Shown: piece after piece, positions 35,929 through 38,884 of the stretch
Layout: every line of letters begins with the position of its first letter
Numbering within the stretch: the stretch's first letter is position 1
DNA from: Haplomitrium mnioides
Taxonomy: Eukaryota; Marchantiophyta; Haplomitriopsida; Calobryales
NCBI GenBank assembly: GCA_049999725.1
Contig: JBNGIS010017979.1
Location: 46,763 to 85,646, forward strand
Reading direction: 5' to 3'
DNA length: 38,884 bases
Notes under the pieces: model-generated
What the model saw: only the letters and a program-made list of their open reading frames with translations
Database searches by the model: none
Told to the model about the DNA's origin: nothing
Made by a program: the position numbers and the translations under genes

Positions 35929-38884
35929 TGTCTGCTGGTGCTTTGGAGCACTCAAGCAAAATTCAAGAAATCAGAAGCATCAGCGACACAATAAGCCTTG
36001 CCAAGTGTGAGGGCCTCTCAAGAGCCACGAAGTACCCTCAAACAACTACTAAGAGCAGGGTGCATGAGTCATGGGAGGGAAACAGGATCATGGCGGAAGA
36101 GAGGAGGAAGGAACAGGGTCGCCAGCCAGAGGAGATGGCACCTTCCAAAATTTGAAGCAGGCCAACGAGAACCCGTGGGCCTCAAGAGGATGCGAGGATC
36201 GGAGCATGGGGTGAAGGAAGAGAGCAGCCACCTATGGCGGAGCAATCGCAGGAGGGAGAGGAACGGATCCACAACGACGAAACCCGAAGGCACTCCAAAG
36301 AAAGGCAGATCACAAGGGTCCTGCAACGGCCACAAATCGGGAAGCAAGGTTCAAGGAGAGAAATGAGAAGGTAAGATCGTCACGAGGGCGAGCAAGGCCA
36401 GGGAAGAGGGACGCCTCAATCCCGCAAGCAGGAGCGCGCCTTGCAAGGTCTGATCGATTCCTTCCATTTGAGTCCACGAATCCGGGCGAGAAGGTGGAGT
36501 CCTTGGAAGGCCCCGCGAGATCCCACGGAAACGTGGCATCTCTGGAGCACTTCGTTGGATTCCACGGACGATGTGGCGGCACCAAGAGGCCCGCGAACCT
36601 GGTGACGGGCGCCTCCCTAAGTGGGGAGCCCGCTTAACAGGGTTCCGAAGCGTCTTACAACGTGGAGAGCCCGATTAAGAGGGATCCGCGAGGAACCCAA
36701 CAGGGGAGCAAGGAAGAGGGCCCGAAGCAGCAACATATCGAGGGTTTGGCCGAAGGAGAACGAAAGGGTGCCGGAAGGGTGATCTATCGGAGATCCGAGA
36801 AGGGGAGTTCCGAGGAAGCCAAAAAGGTGATCCATCACCGAATTGACCAACAAGGAGAAGGCTGAGCCGGAAAGGGGATTTAACGCAGGTCCGACCGATG
36901 AAGGAGCCAGCAGGCGCTGAAAGGGTGATTCAACGCAGCTTCGACATGACCAAGGGCGAAAGTTTGACCGGTCCAACCGTAGCATCTGAAAGTTTGACAG
37001 AGGGACGAAGGGCCTTGCGGTACCTATATCGAGCTTTCAGAGAAGATAACGAAGGGAGCTTCAGGCGCACGCATCGTTCTTATCTCAAGGGAAGGGCGAA
37101 ACAGCGACAACCGGCACAAGTTCTTACTCGGCAAGCGTAGGGAGTCCGCGGAGGGCCGCGGATAACGTGGACCAATGAAGGGGTTCCATGGGTCAACCTC
37201 GGAATTAGATCAGTCGACGGTCAGCCTACCCCCTTGCGGGGCGGCGGTGCAACGGGTGACGTGGCGCGAGGAGGGTGACTTGGGATCTGCAGGGGATATT
37301 TGGAGATTCCGTGGACTGGGTTCCGCGGTGCGCTGCGGAATTCTGTTCCGAAGAGCCCTTCGGACTCAGCTGCGGGAATCTACGAAATCTCAGTCGTAAG
37401 ATTCTTCGGAATCCCCGTCGATATGACTGTTGTACTTTCATCATCACGGGATACGCGGCGCGCGCCTCTTGTTTGTTGTAACAGGATTAACTGGCGAGCG
37501 CCACGCGTTGTTACCTCCCAGCTCTAGGGAGCTAACGGGATTAACGACCTTTCCTGGGATTGGGCTCGTGATTTCAGCGCTCGCAAGGGGAGTATACATT
37601 GGTTGACATCGAATTCTTCAAGGTTGATGCACGGGCAAGCTCAGGGCGCGAGGCGACTGCACGCTAAGGGGAATCGCAACGAAGGGGGGCTGGAATTGGA
37701 ATTCAGTGACAAGACAACGTGAAGCAAGGGTACTCGCTCAAGGGGAACCGGAGGATTTAGAAGAGGACTGGGGGGAGAACCAGGTGACCTCATCCTTGCA
37801 GGCGAACCAGAGCGGAGGGTGACTGATACGGGGTCTCGATTGGATTCTGGGCCGGCTAAGACTTCGGGAGAGGCCACCATGGGAGGGCGTGGGGTCGTCT
37901 CTGCATTTTTTGTGTAGGAGCATCACGATTTGAGGACAAGGAAATCGCAACGAGGAGTTATGACTTCGGGAGAGGCCGCCAAGTGAGGAGCTTGGGGTTG
38001 TCTCTGCCATTCCTTGTGCACAAGTATCAGCCCAAAGTGTTCGAAGTACACTCTGGTGTAATTCTTCAAGTGGAGCTGAGAGGGGGGGGGCTACGCTAGT
38101 GCCAGTGCACTGCGTAGTAAGACTCGTCAAGGCTCGGGGTGGAGTGGGCTACCTGCAGCTGGGAAAGCTGTCTTCCAGAGGTGGAAGTCAAAGAGACTCT
38201 CTTCCTAGCATGAGGAAGTAAAAGCATGGCTTCTCGCGAGGGAAGTTAAAAAACTATCTGGTGAGGCGGGTGTGTAGGTTGTTGGGCTGCAATTGTAAGG
38301 CAATGGGACTCACAAGGGAAGTATCACATTGTAGAAATCCAGAGGTATCTCTTGCATATAGTATGTAAATTGTTTGTCTATATCTGTGTAGTTAGATTTC
38401 CTTTCTGCATTGTGTTGTTGGTTCATTAGATTAGGAGACACAGATCAGCTGAGCAGACTCTGGGAACAGCCTTGAAGAGGGAGTCCAATCCCTTGACACA
38501 AGTCTGGCATCCTGGGGGTAAATGCTCTCTGTCCCTGATCCTTTTGCATAGTTAGAAATTAGATCCCATTAGGATAGTTAGGATAATCTGTTTTCAGTTC
38601 TGAGACAACCTTGAGAGGGGGAGTCCAGCCTTGTTGTATTGTCAAGTGGTGCAGGTCACTAGCACCTATTCTGCCCCACACATATAAGGTGGTAGGGTCC
38701 CAGGTTTGGACCTTTGGAATATATGGAAGAATTACACGAATGTTGGGTGTGATGAATGTGGACTGGTCCTGAATGAATGAGTTGAGTGCAAACACAAGAA
38801 GAGTGAGTGGTGAACACCAGGTCTGTAAGGAAGGGGAAAGTCCTTAAGGCCTGAAAACGATAACTGGTGAGGGGCCATCTCAGA
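35929..38884 (+). repeat. Diverged Gypsy LTR (LTR4), truncated by the window end
   Basis: Starts TGTCTGCTGGTGCTTTGGAGCACTC, aligned with the LTR start TGTCAGCC...GGAGCACTAAGG. It keeps the later blocks in order: a GTCGTCTCTGCAT-like block near 37895, GAGGAAGTAAA near 38212, two GGGAGTC repeat units (from about 38480 and 38600) and GGGGCCATCTCA at 38872. About 110 bases of the LTR end lie beyond the window. It resembles LTR5 more than LTR1-3. Whether it is solo or the 5' LTR of another element cannot be seen. Confidence 0.85.

Noticed and set aside
35929-38884. LTR4 as the missing 5' LTR of Copia C
   Set aside because: Its start and internal blocks match the Gypsy LTRs, not the short Copia LTR (TGTTGAG...). 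The Copia C 5' LTR is not visible in the window.

Overview
The window looks like intergenic DNA of a land plant with a retrotransposon-rich genome. Nearly everything in it is decayed LTR retrotransposon. There are three Ty1/Copia elements, all on the minus strand, and one Ty3/Gypsy element on the plus strand with unusually long LTRs (about 3 kb), plus three further copies of Gypsy LTRs. I see no intact host gene, rRNA, tRNA or CRISPR array. A gymnosperm or another large plant genome would fit the long-LTR Gypsy family and the nesting, but the species cannot be decided from this sequence.

Layout, left to right. (1) 1-~3895: Copia A, minus strand. Its 5' LTR, primer binding site (PBS), Gag, protease, integrase and reverse transcriptase (RT) run right to left, and the window edge cuts off RNase H and the 3' LTR. 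(2) ~3896-4157: short unassigned spacer. (3) 4158-14917: Copia B, minus strand, bounded by two nearly identical 263/269-bp LTRs and a near-perfect 5-bp target site duplication (TSD). Its gag-pol (4588-9075) has many stops and an internal deletion. Its long leader (9076-14634) contains a 3.3-kb Gypsy LTR in minus orientation (10529-13849). (4) 14918-16323: about 1.4 kb that could be host sequence, with two small ORFs of unknown nature and a 51-bp tandem duplication. (5) 16324-21781: Copia C, a relative of Copia B with 3' LTR and gag-pol. Its leader is interrupted at 21781 and resumes at 35519-35928. (6) 21782-35518: the Gypsy element, inserted into the Copia C leader with the TSD ATAAG on both sides. 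It has LTR1 (21782-25088), a PBS, broken gag with three zinc knuckles, protease, RT and RNase H, only the C-terminal tail of integrase, a polypurine tract, and LTR2 from 29758. LTR2 is itself interrupted by another LTR of the family (32135-35044), which fits a solo LTR. (7) 35929-38884: a further, diverged Gypsy LTR cut off by the window end.

The insertions can be put in order: Copia C, then the Gypsy element in its leader, then the LTR inside LTR2; separately, Copia B carrying a Gypsy LTR in its leader. None of the elements can encode a full set of working proteins. Stops in one Copia copy face CAG or TGG codons in its relative, and catalytic Asp codons in the Gypsy element have become Asn. 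Both patterns suggest C-to-T decay of methylated DNA. The most notable structures are a row of ACGTGGC motifs in the Gypsy LTRs, a 42-bp piece of Copia leader lodged between Gypsy LTR1 and its PBS, and three Gag zinc knuckles.
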